Below, piece by piece: positions 63,127-64,000 of a stretch of 64,000 bases of DNA. The stretch lies in assembly GCF_017873135.1 (NCBI RefSeq), contig NZ_JAGGJV010000001.1, forward strand, positions 806,001 to 870,000, in the 5' to 3' direction. The translations under genes and the position numbers were made by a program. How positions within the stretch are numbered: the stretch's first letter is position 1; each line of letters starts with the position of its first letter. The stretch is from Rhizobium herbae. Lineage in GTDB: Bacteria; Pseudomonadota; Alphaproteobacteria; Rhizobiales; Rhizobiaceae. The notes below the pieces were generated by a model. That model saw only the letters and a list, made by a program, of their open reading frames with translations. It ran no database searches and was not told the origin of the DNA.

Positions 63127-63342
63127 GTGATCCGCAAGCATTCCGCGACGCTGCATGGCCACCGCACCAGTTTTTCGCTGGAGGAGCCGTTCTGGCAGGA
63201 GCTGAAAGCGATCGCCGGGAGCCGGCAGATAGCGCTTGCGCAACTGATCGCCGAGATCGATGACGGGCGCCCGGCAGACAGCAATCTGTCGTCGGCGCTC
63301 CGGGTCCATGTGCTGGACTGGATCAAATCCCATGGGCATTGA
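63127..63342 (+). CDS. ribbon-helix-helix protein
   Basis: A 71-residue protein starting MIRKHSATLHGHRTSFSLEEPFWQELKAIAGSRQIALAQLIAEIDDG. The pattern RTSFSLEEPFWQELKAIA is the RHH_4 DNA-binding fold common in Rhizobiales. GTG start, GAGG upstream. Likely a DNA-binding regulator of unknown target. It follows sspB and DUF4169 on the same strand. Confidence 0.88.
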   Translation: MIRKHSATLHGHRTSFSLEEPFWQELKAIAGSRQIALAQLIAEIDDGRPADSNLSSALRVHVLDWIKSHGH

Positions 63343-63406
63343 GCGTGGAGAAAGCGCGACGGCACCGCACGCCCGCCTTGTAAGATTCCGATGACCTTCG
63401 CAGCGG

Positions 63407-64000
63407 CTATTGCGCCTTCACACCCGGCAGCACTTCAAAGTTGAGCCCTTGCTGCGGGGTAGGTAGAACCGGCTGCTGCTGCGCAGGTTGCTGAGTGGTG
63501 CCGTCCTGCGGCGCGGTCAATTCCCCGCCCCGCACCACGCCACCGGTCGGATCGAACGGCAACAGGCTCTGGCTTCTCTGCTCCTCGGCCTTTCGGGCCG
63601 CGTCCTCCGCAGCCCTGGCAGCCGCGGCCTCGTCCGCCGCCTTCTTCTCGGCCAGTGCCTTGGCATCGGTTTCGGCCTTCTGCCGAGCAGCCGCCTCGGC
63701 AGCCAGTTCGCGCCGGCGCTGCTCTTCCACGGCCCGCAGACGCGCGGCCTCGCGCTCGACGGCATTGGCCTTGTACAGCGCCACTTCGCGGCGCAACCGC
63801 TGTTTTTCCAGCACATTCGCCTGCAGCGTCTCGACGCGGCGGCGCTCGCGCTCAAACGCCCTGAGCGACAGGAAATTGGACAGATCGGTGGCATCGAGCG
63901 TCAGGCCCGGCGATTGCAGAAGCCCCGCATAATCGAGGCTCACCTGAGCCTCGGCACCGGTCAGCGCCTCTTCGCCCGGCCGGAAATCGATATCGATATC
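63407..64000 (-). CDS. AsmA-like protein, C-terminal fragment at window edge
   Basis: The reading frame runs off the right end of the window, so only the last 197 residues are seen. They begin DIDIDFRPGEEALTGAEA and continue LQSPGLTLDATDLSNFLSLRAFERERRRVETLQANVLEKQRLRREVALYKAN. A long Ala/Arg/Glu-rich coiled coil follows, then a Pro/Gln-rich tail (QQPAQQQPVLPTPQQG). This is how rhizobial AsmA-family envelope proteins end. They are thought to span the periplasm and move lipids or help outer-membrane assembly. The start lies outside the window. Confidence 0.7.
   Translation of the reverse strand, partial: DIDIDFRPGEEALTGAEAQVSLDYAGLLQSPGLTLDATDLSNFLSLRAFERERRRVETLQANVLEKQRLRREVALYKANAVEREAARLRAVEEQRRRELAAEAAARQKAETDAKALAEKKAADEAAAARAAEDAARKAEEQRSQSLLPFDPTGGVVRGGELTAPQDGTTQQPAQQQPVLPTPQQGLNFEVLPGVKAQ

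Overview
This window is chromosomal DNA from an alphaproteobacterium of the family Rhizobiaceae (Rhizobium/Agrobacterium group). The evidence is: uniformly high GC with dense, often overlapping genes; a circularly permuted (two-piece) tmRNA gene encoding the tag ANDNYAEARLAA, which I recall as the rhizobial tag; rhizobial families such as the SspB adaptor, DUF6894, DUF4169, DUF2853 and the DUF1236-type SH3 protein; and a backbone order of ilvC ... ilvH-ilvI ... miaA/serB ... degP-hflC-hflK-folA-thyA. There is no rRNA, CRISPR array, insertion sequence or prophage. One tRNA (Lys, CTT) and one tmRNA were found.

Layout. 1-8.1 kb: small secreted or membrane proteins, an ABC exporter, tRNA-Lys, a PhzF-like isomerase, a Nudix-like protein and an EEP-family nuclease/phosphatase. 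8.1-11.8 kb: a three-gene Fe3+-type ABC importer. 12-16.5 kb: a CASTOR/POLLUX-like ion channel, then an aminoglycoside-phosphotransferase-like gene flanked by dyad-rich TGTCGC repeats, then an aldo/keto reductase. 16.5-22.9 kb: an amino-acid/quaternary-amine block (Lrp regulator, RocB-like M20 peptidase, aminotransferase, BetI-like regulator, orphan ChoX-type binding protein, alcohol dehydrogenase). 22.9-35.7 kb: ilvC, then many regulator/oxidoreductase pairs, NDH-2, aspartate racemase, a MarR-GNAT fusion and pdxJ. 36-42.5 kb: a membrane regulator, a MerR-LuxR fusion, a RecD-like helicase, an AbrB-type membrane protein, and an ECF sigma/anti-sigma operon with its probable promoter. 42.6-46.8 kb: a cobalt-type nitrile hydratase operon coupled to a membrane protein, a LysE exporter and a second aldo/keto reductase. 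46.8-50.1 kb: ilvIH with a full attenuation leader. 50-54.7 kb: a HerA-like ATPase, miaA/serB with abutting divergent start codons, and an acetyltransferase. 54.7-61.6 kb: a membrane protein quality-control and folate block (degP, ACT protein, DUF2065, hflC, hflK, folA, GST, thyA, DUF2853). 61.8-64 kb: tmRNA beside sspB, two small proteins, and the C-terminal end of an AsmA-like protein at the window edge.

How genes work together. The tmRNA tag and the ClpXP adaptor SspB that recognises it sit side by side. DegP and HflKC form a protein quality-control neighbourhood. folA and thyA are the two halves of the thymidylate/folate cycle. ilvIH and ilvC give consecutive steps of branched-chain amino-acid synthesis; ilvIH carries a leader peptide rich in Ile, Leu and Val, a pause hairpin and a terminator. 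Several regulators have palindromic candidate operators directly upstream.

The least ordinary items are the near-leaderless ilv attenuator, the MerR-LuxR fusion, the start-site hairpin of the MarR-GNAT gene, the TGTCGC repeat clusters around the phosphotransferase, the nitrile hydratase/DUF4239 coupling, and two very small membrane peptides (54 and 33 aa). I did not find a clearly new defence or mobile system.
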